From: Malania oleifera
Taxonomy: Eukaryota > Streptophyta > Magnoliopsida > Santalales > Ximeniaceae
Length of the DNA: 64,000 nucleotides
Direction: 5' to 3'
Assembly: GCF_029873635.1 (NCBI RefSeq)
Contig: NC_080422.1
Span: forward strand, 60,390,019-60,454,018
The translations under genes and the position numbers were made by a program. Under the pieces are notes generated by a model. It was not told the origin of the DNA and did no database searches. It worked only from the letters and a program-made list of their open reading frames with translations. Shown one piece after another: positions 48,922 to 60,492 of the stretch (the stretch's first letter is position 1; every line of letters starts with the position of its first letter).

Positions 48922-49552
48922 GAGAGCATAGTGTTGGGTGACATTGTCTCTGCTAGGGGGATTGAAGTAGATAGGGGCTAAGGTAGAGTTGATTTCCAAA
49001 CTTCTTTCCCCTACGTCTATAAAAAAAAGTGAGGTCATTCTTAAGGCATGCCAATTTTTATCAGCAATTTATCATGGACTTTAGCAAAATTTCTTGGCCT
49101 TTGACTGACTTGTTAATAAAAGATGCACCCTTTCATTTTGATAAAGATTGTCTCACTACATTTGAAACTCGTAGGATGCTACTCTTTTTCGCCTCGATCA
49201 TGTAGCCATCCGATTGGTTCCTTCCTTTTGAGATCATGTGTGATGTGTCGGATTACGCCATAGGGGCTGTGTTGGGCTGCTAGGTCGATAAGTTGCCTCA
49301 TGTGATCTACTATGCTAGTAAGAATCTTCATGGAGCACAATTGAATTATACCACCACCGAGAAAGAGCTTCTAGCACTAGTTTTCGCCCTTGATAAATTA
49401 TGCTCTTATCTCCTAGGGTCAAAGGTCATTGTGTACTCCAATCACGCCACTTTGTGGTACCTTCTTACTAAAAAAGAAACCAAACCTAGGTTGATTAGGT
49501 GGACTTTGCTTTTGCAGGAGTTGATTATGAAATCCAGGATAGGAAGGGGATA
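48922..49552 (+). pseudogene. pol: Athila/Tat-like RT end and RNase H
   Basis: 48922-49290 is degenerate but readable in pieces (LGDIVSARGIEVD, CLTTFETRRM-like, DWFLPFEIMCD-like, DYAIGAVLG). 49293-49553 is clearly RNase [66 protein letters not shown]. The usual Asp of the VYSDH motif is Asn here. Confidence 0.8.
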
Positions 49553-52001
49553 AAAAACCATGTAGCTGATCATTTGTCCCGAATTTAAGTTGAGGGGTCT
49601 ACCAACCCCTATCCAGTTCAAGATTCCTTTCTCAATGGTCAGCTCTTTACTATGTCTTCTTAGCTCCCATGGTTTGCTATGATTGCTAATTACTTAGTCA
49701 CAGGAGCTATTCCTTATGATTGGACACAGCGAAAGAAAGACAAGTTTGAAAAGGAAGGTGTATTCCTAAGATGGGGCGTGAATTGGGATTTTAAAATTTC
49801 TTTGATTGATCTTTATTTATTTTAATTTATGCAATTAAAAAAGAAAAGTAGGTTTTCAATTACAAGTTTAGTGGAAAATTAACTTTGTAAAACCTTTACG
49901 AATGTATATACTAAGTTGTTTATTCTTTTTAGTAATTCAATACAATCCAATCAACACAAACTTAACACAATTCACAATAGAGAAAGATTTCAGCAATGCT
50001 TGTCAAGACTCAGTAACTCAAAGTAGAGTTTGAGAATGTATGCTTGCTGAGAAAAAGCCCTGTGTTTATGAACCTGTTTTCTCAATATAAAGCACAATTT
50101 AAACTTCCAACAATCTTCCAAAAACTTAGACTTTAAAAAAATTTTCAGTTAATTAGTCTTGGGTGTTAACCAATCAACGTACTCCCTTTAAGGTTTCTAC
50201 AATTTATATTGATCAACCAACATACTCCCTTTTGGTTTCCACAATCCCAAAATCAAATTAAACCTTGGTTTATTTAATTTCCAATCCATGTAGTGTCTAT
50301 GATAAAAAATTAAAGTCCAACCACAAAATTAGTATAAATAGGAAATTAAATGAGAGTAGGGAAGAGAGTGAGATGAGAGTTTTTACGAGGTTTGGCTATG
50401 CCTGCCTATGTCCTCGCCTTAGGCAACACACCTAAGGATTCCACTATACCACTCCTTTACGGGTGGAGAAAACCTTTTATAACACTCTTTCAATAGGATA
50501 GAGCCCTCCTCTCCAAGCGAGACCCCACACTTGGTTACACAAGAATTACTCTTCTTGCAAATTTAATGATCCAACAATCCTGAATCATCACAAAAAAAAA
50601 AAAAAAAAAAAATGGTGTACAATGACACTCTCTACAAGAGCTGATTAGTACAATTGATTAGCACACTATACTTCAATAGAAATCAATATAGAAAGAATGA
50701 AGCTCAAGATAATATCACAAAGGTTCTTTAGATTTGGAAAATCTCAGTAGAAACTCAAAGAACTGTGGCTTTAAATTAGAAAATTCTCAATACAAAATTT
50801 CAGAAAGTAATCGCACAAGAGAGTTTTTGAGAGTATTGAGAGTTTTGAGAGCAAGAAAGCTTGATTGATGTAATTGCTTGGTGTGTTTGAATCCTTAGCC
50901 TTGGGGAGATATTTATAGATGATTAATCAAGAGTATTTCATGTTCCCCAAGTAACTTGGAGTGTTTCCCAAGTTTTCATAACATTTAGTATTCAAAAAGT
51001 CAAATTTGGAAATTTCTCGTTATTTTTAAAATTTGAAATCTCGAAGAGTCAGTTGACTAGAAACAGAGAGTCAGTCGCATGGATAGATAAAAACACAGAT
51101 AATTCAAAGTTAGCAAGGATTCAGTAGATTGGAAACACTGAGTCAGCCACTTGGGTCCTCTCGGGTTGCTGTTCGGTCACCTGGATAGATTATGTCAGTC
51201 ACTTAGGATGTTGACAACTTCAACTAGCCTTCAGTATTGTGCACATAAATTTCACTATACAACTCTGATATTAACGTTATTGGTATCAACAGAAAGTTAA
51301 GAGAAAATACCAAAACTTTCATGTTGAACACTCTTTAAAATAAGGAGTGTTTGATAGAGAGAAATGCTTATCAACACAGATATAGAAAAAAGAAGGTAAT
51401 TTAAAGAACCCTGTTTTGGTGCTTTTCATTCAAAAAATAAATTAAACCTTTTTTTAAATAAATTTTTACCTTATAAAAATATTGTCCAAGTATTTAAAAG
51501 GTATCTAGGTCTAAGTAATTAACCTAAGAGCTTCATGTATCCATATTGAAATCAAATGAAGTACCCACATGAGACTTCTTAAATTTAAGCCCTCTAAGCA
51601 GTAAGTCTTCATGTGTAGCTTCCATTCTTCATTTTCAATTTTGCTTTAAGTTTCATCTATAACTTCATGCTTCAATATACTTCAACCTTTATTAGATCAT
51701 CTTTGAATCCATGCTTTAATACTCTTTAAGCTTCATTTGATCATCTTTATTTGGAGTATAAGCTTTCAATAATCCTTGTGAGCACTTGACCTTCTATTCA
51801 CATATTTGAGTCCTGAAATATCATCACTTAACCAAATATGTTAAGTTCCTCTGATTTTTTACTATCAAAATAAGATTTTAAGCCTTGTAAGGCCAACAAT
51901 GTTCTTTTCATAAGTGCGCCAGTAGATATGGGAAGACTAGGATTTGTTCAAAATAGACCCAAACTTGATCATTCTGTGATGTGTCCCCGAGAGTGAGTAT
52001 C
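49553..52001 (+). pseudogene. pol: Athila/Tat-like integrase N-terminus, split by a solo LTR
   Basis: 49560-49746 reads VADHLSRI, then PWFAMIANYLVTGAIPYDW and RKKDK. After the solo LTR the same frame resumes at 51904 with stops: FFS.VRQ.IWED, DLFK, PNLII, CVPESEY. This is the linker and start of the zinc-binding domain. It ends at 52002, where a gypsy LTR begins. Confidence 0.75.
49747..51898 (-). mobile_element. Solo LTR of a SIRE-like copia in the Athila/Tat integrase
   Basis: 2152 bp from TGAAAAGGAAGGTGT to AAGGCCAACA (plus strand), flanked by AAGTT (49742-49746) and ATGTT (51899-51903), one mismatch. Its outer end matches the 5' LTR of the gag-only copia (GCCTTGTAAGGCCAACA). The shared block TTTTACGAGGTTTGGC lies at about 50380. 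It contains an A21 run at about 50590. Confidence 0.83.
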
Positions 52002-52995
52002 TGTAACATCCTCAAAATTTTCACCTTTTTAAAAAAAAATAATAAATTACTCCAATACCTACATATAATAGGCATTCCTATGCAGCGAAAAAACATAAAT
52101 CCCATAACCACATATACATGCATATACAATACCATAATTTAGTATTTTCAACCATAGCTACATACGTCTCTCTCTCCAGTGTTGACTACCCAAAAATACA
52201 AAACTTACCCTCTAAACCAGGGTAATCAATATACTCTCTATCTGCGAACCTGATCTGCCTGCTTAATTGTCTCACCTGAAAAATGGTAATGTAATGGGGT
52301 GAGTCGACGCTTAGTAAGTGGAAATATGCTATTACTAGTGTGTGGTGACCAAGTCTTAAAATTATAATAATAATATTTAAAAACTGTATAATTTGGGAAT
52401 TTTGTACAACATATGTATAATAACTTAAAACATTTGTATCATCTGAACTTTCTATCATTCATAGTGCTACATCATACTATATATAATAAAAACTGTAAAG
52501 TTGTATACATATACATAACTGTGTTCTTTCCCTGGGACTCTGTATGTCATGATTTGACCCCTCATGATAGGGTTGTGCGGCCCCCGTAGGCTGAACTTAA
52601 CTTGGTCGGCCCTCCAGATAAGTCACTATACTCTACACTACCTCAGCCTAGCCAAACTGCATACTCTCTTAGGCACAAGATTGGCTACCTCAGCCTGGCC
52701 AAACTACATACTCTCCTAGGTGCAGGACTGGCTGCTACCTCGTCAAATGGGTCCCCCTCAACCTAATGAACTGGGGAGCTGCATACTCTCCGAGCACGGC
52801 TGACGGTACCCACACACTATTTGAGATATGTGGTTGCACTCTATCTATATCTAGCAATGGTACCGTGCTCTGTATTATATATCTGTACTATATCTATCTA
52901 TAATCTTTCCACAAGGATCTGATACTATATATATACATACTATACTTTTTATACTGTTTTCATTATATTTCCAAAATAATCATAGCACTATTTTG
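52002..52995 (-). repeat. Gypsy LTR fragment
   Basis: Starts TGTAACATCCTCAAAATT, equivalent to the inner ends of the gypsy A and B LTRs. It shares the CCCTCATGATAGGGTTGTGCGG block (52558) and the GTAAGTGGAAATATGCTATT block (52314) with the A LTR (4014-4034). A local duplication of AGCCTGGCCAAACT/CTCTCCTAGG words lies at 52640-52730. It ends without a matching outer edge, so it is truncated. Confidence 0.72.
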
Positions 52996-53161
52996 TATAA
53001 AACCTACCTTTTTTTCTATATGTGATTCAACTTGTATAAGTTGAACATTTTTGGGTCAAGAGAAGACACAATGAATCATTCTTCGTTTCTTTTTCCCTAG
53101 TTGCATTTAGCTACATGGTGTTAGAGCTAAACATAAAAAAATTATAGAGTTAACCACTATG

Positions 53162-53203
<42 letters not shown>

Positions 53204-53436
53204 CTTCACTACATCTTCCCCTCCCCCAACATTGCCATTGTTATCTCCCTCTCTCAACTTCCTTACTCAATTATCTATCACTCAACTGCTTCACCTCCAT
53301 CAATCCAAGTGCTCCCTTCCTTGTCATTCAGATTATAATTTTGCAATCAACCATGGTCCAGTATTTTCTTTGTTGTTACACCAATTATCACTCACCTCCA
53401 AGTTGCAAGCGCTCCATTCTGATCAGTAGACTTTCT

Positions 53437-55515
53437 TGTTGACCACATTGGTCACACCCAGTTTTGATTATGACAAATACTCTTAGTACTAATGATTGTA
53501 CTGAGAAGTGCATGCAGGTTCACCTTGTGCGCGCTCTAGGACTGAAAGACATATTATGATGGCGTGCGGTGTTCGTGCCGAAGAATGAAAATCTATGTGC
53601 TGTATTTTGTATTTATTTGATTATTTCTTCCTTTTAGAATGTAATTTATTATGAACTGTGCGCGTGTATGGCTTGTAATAATTTGCATCATGCATGGTAG
53701 GTAAGTATGCTCAAAACGACCATAGTTAGACTTTAGGTACCTACACAGACCTTAGGGATCACCCTTCAGTCTACCGAAGCTCGACCGACACTGAATTTCT
53801 CTAGTAGGATAGAAAGACCTTACATCTCTAAACAAATGCACTAATAAGTCCCCATTATCATCTTCATATCAGGGGAATTACAATTGACTAAAATTGGACT
53901 AAAAATTGGAAAGGTTAAGAGGTTCGGGCGACCGAACCTATGTCGTGTAAAGCGGCTCGGGCGACCGAACAAGTCAACATGTTGACTTAGCTTTGAGCGA
54001 CCGAACCTCCTTTGAACATATCTTCCTCGGGCACTCGAGTGCTCCTCAAAGCACTTTTCATCTACTCAGGCGACTGTCTGTTTACATTCAAATAGAGGTT
54101 TGGGCGACCGAACTACTTGGTTCGGTTAATCGAACTCAGCTTCGAGCACCCGAACCTTAGACATTTGGCTACTGACTTTGTTTCAGCCAACCGGTCCTCA
54201 ACTCGGGCACCCGAACCTCTTAAAATTGAATTTTTGACTGTGTCTGTTTGGGCACCTAAACCTTGCAAGTTACAATAATTTTTACTGATTTTTTAAATGG
54301 GGTAAACTCGGTTAATTTTCTTAATGGTCTTTTTGAAAATTCTAATTATACGCATTGTGTCCCCCAATGGTCAAAAAATCCTCCTTGCCTATATATACCA
54401 GTTCATTTTTCTTAATTAGCAAGGATTAGCAAACTTGATTAGGGAAAAAATTCTCTCAACTCTCAAAACCCTAAAAACCCTATATTAGCCAAATATTTCT
54501 TGCAAACACTCACATACTCCTCATTCTCTTTCTCTAAGCATTGTGAGTATTTCTTTAAGGTTATTGTGCTCAAACTTCTATAGCTAATACTCTCTCTTGA
54601 TATATTGATTGATTGATTGATTTTACTTGAGAGTATAGCCTGAAGTTTTTCCACCGATTTCATTTGATAAATCTAGTGTGGAAAGACTTTAAGGGTTTTG
54701 GTTCTTGCATTATTGTTGCAAGTTACCTAAACCTAGATTTTGTGTGCAAAAATATTTTTTTCAAAAAGCTAGTCTTTCAAACAACTTCATTGTGCTTTAT
54801 ACATTGAAATATCCTATTGAGTTTGTTTGATTTACCTTGCTTAGCATATTTGAAACCCTGATTTGATATTGTGATACTGAAACATTGTGTTTGAAATCTT
54901 GCTTAGATATACACTCTAGATCTAGACCTAAAATATATACGTGATTAAGTGTTTAGCACACGTTAGAGCACTAAGCATATTTACATATCATTCGGGCTTG
55001 CATTATTGACTGAGCTATATTGGTGCACACATCTGCTTGTGTTGAAACGCATTTCCGTGTACAAACATTTTTATACACATTGGTTATATTCCAAGCTCAG
55101 GCCTACAGAGGGAGACTAGCCCTGTGGAATAGTTTCGGATTGGCTTAGACCTAGTTAGGAAAGCTAGGTGCGCCATCCTGTTAAGGCGTGTCGGTTGAGG
55201 TTAGCCCCTTGAATCGACCTGGTTGTATAGGTGCTACTCCACCCATTTAAGAGAGCATTTTATTGGTAATCCTTGTGTTGGTGTGGCCAAGGCAAGGACG
55301 TAGGCACAGTTAGCCGAACCCCGATAACATATCATGCACATTCTTTACATTTCCGCAATTTACATTTACTGCACATGTATGTTTGTTTGATGATTGCATA
55401 GACTGACCCTAGGCTAAATTACATTGTTGTTGAAATCTGAAGACCTAGGTAACAAAATTTTAAATACCCAATTCAGCCCCCCCCCCCCCCTCTTGGGGTT
55501 GCACCGTAACTATCA
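53437..55515 (+). mobile_element. Solo LTR of a SIRE-like copia, TSD TTTCT
   Basis: 2079 bp, TGTTGACCACATTGG to GTAACTATCA, flanked by TTTCT at 53432-53436 and 55516-55520. U3 (53925-54260) has a dense cluster of inverted repeats, the best being AGGTTCGGGCGACCGAACCT (53930-53949). The shared block GGCAAGGACGTAGGC lies at about 55291, and a C-run with TCTTGGGG near 55477-55498. Confidence 0.9.
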
Positions 55516-55520
55516 TTTCT

Positions 55521-56600
55521 CTCTAACCAACTCTTAATTGCTAGTCCCTGCAATTTTTTGTTGCCTTCTCTTATGTGTCTTACACTGCTATTCTATCACT
55601 TTGATGACCACACTACTCATTACTACTCCTTGATGAGCACTATTGCAGCATTTTTCCCTAATCTTCACCATCATTCTTGATGGCCACAATTATAAAGCTT
55701 GGTTTGACTATATCTAAAGTTTTCTTAATGGTTGAAAACTATGGCAAAATGTTACCAATGACATCATAGTTTCTCATGTCCTTGTCATGAGAATGTAAAC
55801 CTATACATGCATGACTACTAAATTGAAATCCTTTGCTAACATCAAAGCAAGCAATTTCAAAATTGCTTTTTGAGGAGACTCCTTATGGTCTGCTTAAGCT
55901 TCCACGAGATGATGTTGCTTTGGTTGTGGCCTCTCTTCCCTATAAAATGGGATAAAAGTTATACTTTCACTGCTAGAAATCTAAACACATTATGTTTGTT
56001 TGCCTTTATTTGGTATGTAGCATCCACAAGAAAGGGAACACGTGTACTAACTGTCCTCTCATTGTCATTGACGAGTGTCATTACTACAAATTGAAAGGTC
56101 ATTTGACTAATAATTATCCTACAATACCACCTAGACTGAAGTGCTATTGGAATTTTAATAGACCAAGTATGTTTTCTATACCTACTACTACTATTATTGT
56201 CATATAATCTCCATCGACTACTCATTTGGAACCTACTAGCCCTATTAGTGAACTCCAATCGTTTCTTAAATAAGTTATATCATAAACCCCTGCCCTATCT
56301 ACTACTTTGTCTATACTTCTAGGTGATTCTCCTTGGCTATTTGACTTTGTTTGTTGTAACCATATGACTAATACATTCAATGTAGAGGGATCTGTGTCTT
56401 ACAGACTTCCTTTTTTTTTTTCCTATAATTCCTCTCTTGATCTTCATGATTATTCCAATATTGATTGATTTGGCAATCATATTAATCGTTGTTGCACCAT
56501 CAATTTCTTAATCTTTCTTAGAAATTATTTAATATCATTGCAAAGAAAAAAGTATAATTAGATAGTGGGATTGAGTACTAACATCTTATACCAAACTCTG
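55521..56600 (+). pseudogene. gag: Copia D gag remnant and protease start
   Basis: Readable pieces: an ILDGHNYKAWFDYI block near 55670, the usual start of the UBN-type Gag domain; a region at 55870-56094 with LWPLFPIKWDKSYTF; a degenerate zinc knuckle ECHYYKLKGHLTNNYP near 56085, with one Cys changed to Tyr and another lost; and DSPWLFDFVCCNHMT near 56325, equivalent to the D-S-G-x-x-x-H-M-T protease start but with the catalytic motif destroyed. Frames shift several times. Lineage was not determined. Confidence 0.6.
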
Positions 56601-56628
56601 ACATATACAAATTTTGAGTTATTATTGC

Positions 56629-58513
56629 TGAAATTGGAATAGCTTCCCAATAGGGGGTGAATTGGGTTTTATAAATTTTATTCCCCTTAGTCTTAGTTCT
56701 TTTGAGTTATAACAGTAATCAAAACTTAAACACAATCACAATCACAACAATAAGATCAATACTCAATCTTTGTAACAATAGCCCTATTATGAATATGAAA
56801 ATTTGCTGAAGTTGTTATAAGCCCTGTATTACAATTATTCTTTTTCCTAATGTTCAGCTTTTAAATAAACTTTAAGATTATTAAGTCAAGGATGATCAAC
56901 CAACGTAGTCCCTTTCAGTTTCCACAATCAATGTTGATCAATCCAAAACAAATTACCATCCGATCTATTTAACAACCAAACATTCAAAATTGAATTTTAA
57001 AGCAACCACACAGATTATATCTTTTTCTAAAAAATAAAGAGTAAAGTAAAGAAAGAAGAACACAGGGTTTTTCACGAGGTTCAGCTTCAACACAGCCTAC
57101 ATCCTCGCCCATGGCAAAACCACCAAAGGATTCAGTATTACCATTCCTTAACCAGGCAGAACAATACCAGTTACAAACACTCCTTGGGTAAGGCTAGAGC
57201 CTGCCTTCTCCAAACAATATCCCCTTGTTTGGTCCAATGATTCAGCACTCGAACCGTAAATTAACCTGTTACAAAGATATAAAACAAGGCGTACAAGAAC
57301 TTGATCCTCAAAGAGCTGGTTAGTACAAATTGAAACACTATGTACTTCAGTAAATTCAGAACATAAATTTCAAAATGAAGCTCTTAGAAACTTATCACCG
57401 TAGGTATCTTTCAATGAATGAAAGAATCAACAACTTGATGCATGAACTCAGTGAGAAACTCAGCAAAGCTTTCAGAGATTTTCGTGATTTGATGAGAGCA
57501 CTAGCACACTTTCAAGATTTTAGTAGGCTTTGAGAGAGTATGAGAGCTTAATTGATTTCTTGGTGTCTAAAACAATGATCCTTGAGGGCATTTATAGAGG
57601 TAGAAAGACTTCTTGCTTGTTCCCCAAGTTCACTTAGAGTAGTTTCCAAGTTTTAAATTTATTTAAGCTTCAAATAATTTGAATTTCAAAAAATATATCC
57701 GTTGGAAACTTGAAAACTACTGCTAGCCAGACGACTGGGAAGCCCTAGTAGTCGTCTGTCCATATATTATAACTATAAAATTCATAGGCAGTAAGGTGGC
57801 AGTCGTCTGTCCCCAGATTGACAGTCATCTGTCACCAGAATAATTTAATTATAATACAACTTAGTAGGGGTGGCAATCGTTTGTCCATATGGTGTCAGTC
57901 GTATGTCCATGAACAAATCAATTTTTCAATATACACAGAAGGTTTGATAGTCGTCTAGCAGAACACTCACAGACGACTCACTAGTCACTGGAAGTCGTCT
58001 ATCCATTACTTGACAGTCAAAAACAGGTTAGTCGTTTGTCACTAAACAAATAGTCGGCTGTTAGCAGGATTTTCATTTCAACATGTTTTTGAGTTCTCTC
58101 TTCCTTGCTAAAATAATCTTGGAATATGAACTCGTTTAACTTTGAAAAACTTGTTCCAAGTTTTATACTAAGGTCTCTAAGTCTCTTTGCCTAATGAGCT
58201 TCAAAATGAAAAATTCATATTTGAATACACTTAGAAGTACTTAGAAAAAATTTTTCCTAAGTTGATTTGACATTTGATTCGAGTCCTTTCAATGTTGTTC
58301 TTCAATCTTTCAAACTTCCATGAGCTTTCATTGTGGATTTTGGTATGCATATGTGACTTTCCTTGTTCCTTGATGCTTATAGGCTTTTCATGTAAGGATA
58401 TATGTAATTTGAGCAAATCATCTTTGCCTGTAATCATATCATTTGAAAATTCATTAAATAAATTTACTTTGTTTTCATCGAAACCAAGGTTTGTAAGTCT
58501 AACTAGGCCAACA
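56629..58513 (-). repeat. 3' LTR of element E
   Basis: 1885 bp. The shared block TTCACGAGGTTCAGC lies at about 57071. The U3 cluster (57720-58080) has GGCAGTCGTCTGTCC-type inverted repeats. Frames within it (58231-58437, 58274-58609) are LTR or untranslated sequence. Confidence 0.88.
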
Positions 58514-58530
58514 ATCTCCCCCTTTTTTAT
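58514..58530 (-). other. Polypurine tract of element E
   Basis: The minus strand reads AAAAAAGGGGGAGAT directly before the TG of the 3' LTR. Confidence 0.85.
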
Positions 58531-58881
58531 AATGACAAAGAACGAGCAAAGATATAAAATTAAACTTAATGCTCCTCATGTCAATAAGAATAGGTTTAAG
58601 ACATATTAAGACATAAGTTTAGAAGATTTTAAAGTTCCAGGATTAAGGCTATATATTTCATAAAACTCTTTATAGAGGTCGTACATTAGACAGAAAATAC
58701 AAACACATTTTCAAATTTCAGAACTGGAAATACTTGGAAATACATAAGCAAATACATACATAAGCAAATATATAAGTACATAGACATTGCTCACACACAA
58801 ATACTCCCCCTTTTGTCATCAACAAAAAGACATACAAGTAGAAACAAAGTAGGTGTAGCATACAAAAACAACATCAAAAGT

Positions 58882-60170
58882 CTATGTCGCAGAATCAGTG
58901 TCACTATCTGCAGCAATTCCTTTGCCTTTGGATTGTTGTGAGCCTTCTTCTTCTTCTTCTTCTTCTTCTTCTTCATCATCATCATCATCATCATCTCCTG
59001 CATCTTCCCCTTTGTCTTCAGCTTCTCCTTCATCTTCTCCTTCTTCACTTGCTGCTTCTTCTTCATCAAAATTTTCATTGTTCTCTTGATTTTGTGTGAC
59101 ATGGTGTTCTATTTTGGTAATACGATTATCCAGCAAAGTGTATTTGTCATCAATGTTTGAGATCTTATCCTAAAGAGAAGAAAATTTTTTCCACATTTCA
59201 GAACTAAAGTTGGTATAATTCTGATAAAATGGAACAAACCAAGGTGGCATATCAACTTCTTCAGGAGCTAGATTCCTCTTTTCTTGTGCAGGTCTTGCCT
59301 GTCTATTGCCCCTAAACATCCATCCCTTGGTATACTTTTTGTAACCCATTCTTTTTAATGTAGTAGTGGAGAAGACATGATAATGGGTTCGCTTCACTAT
59401 TTTTGAAGATGGAGAGAGGACTTGAAAATGAGCGAAGATCAAGGAAAGAATGCCGCCATTCGGAAGCCCAATTCTAGGAGATTCGAGCTTCATAACCATC
59501 CATTTTAGTATGATGCTAGCTAAGTCTAATTTCTTCCCTTTTAATAAGCACCACATTATGAAACAATTGAAGAATGACACATGATCAAAGGATCCAAACC
59601 TCAGAATTATATTATATGTAATGATCTTGTGCAGGATTTGTGCTTGGAGATTGAGCTGTTTATATGGTGGAAGATGTCCAAAATAAATGGGTGCATCGTT
59701 CATTACAAAAGGGAAAAATTCTTGTGGTGAAAAGCCTTACTCCATAGTCCATTGTTTTTCTATTGGAGTACACTCAAAATCCCCATGCTTGATACGAAGA
59801 ATTTTTCATAAAGAGTGTGGGGTAAGAGTTATCTTCTGGCCATAAATTTTAGTAGCAATTCCAACTTCTTTCTTTACCAAGTTTGAATAAAAAATCTTAA
59901 TCTGATATGGGTAATACCCCTTAACTTGGTGAAGAATGAACTTATCCCATCCTATATTTTTTAACATTTCAAGGATTTCAGGGAAATTTTCTTCAAAGAA
60001 AGTGACATCTATTACCTTGCAGAACATTGGGTCGATTGCCGAGATATGATGTTAATATAATGCTTTCACATGCGATGAAACAAACAATTTTGTATGTCAT
60101 CATTGCTTGTAGGCTTTGAAGAAGACGAGGAGGCTTTTTCTTTTCTTCCTACGGTTTTGGTACGAACCAT
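58882..60170 (-). pseudogene. Third ORF of element E (plant transposon-protein type), between pol and LTR
   Basis: The ATG at 60170 begins MVRTKTVGRKEKASSSS, a basic Ser-rich start. After a frameshift near 60060 the frame 60027-59806 (MFCKVIDVTFFEENFPEIL, then QVKGYYPYQIKIFYSNL) leads via stops into 59760-59170 (FSPQEFFPFVMNDAPIYF, KIITYNIILRFGSFDHVS, CLLKGKKLDLASIILKWM, PPWFVPFY). One in-frame stop follows, then a short coiled coil (LLDNRITKIEHHVTQNQ) and a long acidic tail of Glu/Asp repeats, ending GKGIAADSDTDSAT at 58882. Two in-frame stops and one frameshift remain. The central part resembles the 'putative plant transposon protein' domain often met near copia elements. The position corresponds to the env-like ORF of SIRE1, but I see no signal peptide or membrane segment. 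Function unknown. Confidence 0.7.
58948..58998 (+). repeat. Triplet repeat (TTC)n(ATC)n in the third ORF
   Basis: On the minus strand this codes for runs of Glu and Asp. It is imperfect only at the junction. Confidence 0.9.
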
Positions 60171-60354
60171 TTTGATAAAGTTGAAGTTTAGGAAACCCTA
60201 CATGTGTATGGATTAGGGTTATGAAGGATGGTCGTTGGGAGGAGTTTAGGAGAGAAGGAACATTGAAGAGAATGAAAGGAGTGATTTAGAGAAGGGGAGA
60301 TGAATGGACAGACGTATGAGGGGTTTGAAAATAGTGTTTTTATGTGAAATGAAC

Positions 60355-60480
60355 ACGACCCTCTGTGAGATAGTCATCTGTCACTAAGTTGACAGTCGTC
60401 TGTCCACTGACTTTTTACACAGACAGTAGCCTGCCAATCGCCTGCCAGATATCTGGCAGTCGTCTGCCCTGAACAACTGT
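60355..60480. promoter_or_regulatory. Inverted-repeat cluster between pol and the third ORF
   Basis: Contains GACAGTCGTCTGTC (60391-60404), GGCAGTCGTCTGCC (60455-60468) and weaker copies. They have the same form as those in the U3 of the LTRs and lie just upstream of the third ORF start at 60170 (minus). A promoter role is inferred only from this placement. Confidence 0.5.
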
Positions 60481-60492
60481 TTTTCTTCTCTT

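Larger units (their letters stand above)
43691..52001 (+). mobile_element. Athila/Tat-like Ty3/gypsy element, degraded
   Basis: Plus strand: 5' LTR (about 43691-45168), a PBS of the TGGCGCCGTTGCCGGGGA type (here TGGTGTCGTTGTCAGGGA), gag, protease, RT, RNase H and the start of integrase. The frame is split by a solo LTR at 49747-51898 and truncated by another LTR at 52002. All genes contain stops. No 3' LTR is seen. Confidence 0.82.
53000..56628 (+). mobile_element. Degraded copia 5' part (D), split by a solo LTR
   Basis: A PBS-like TGGTGTTAGAGC (53116-53127) is followed by a CT microsatellite (about 53168-53198) and gag remnants on both sides of the solo LTR 53437-55515. Element E cuts it off at 56629. 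Its LTR would lie just before 53116 but the left edge is unclear. Confidence 0.6.

Noticed and set aside
58791-59102. Lys/Met-rich protein over the triplet repeat, and Ser-rich frames on the plus strand
   Set aside because: These are out-of-frame readings of the acidic tail of the third ORF of element E.
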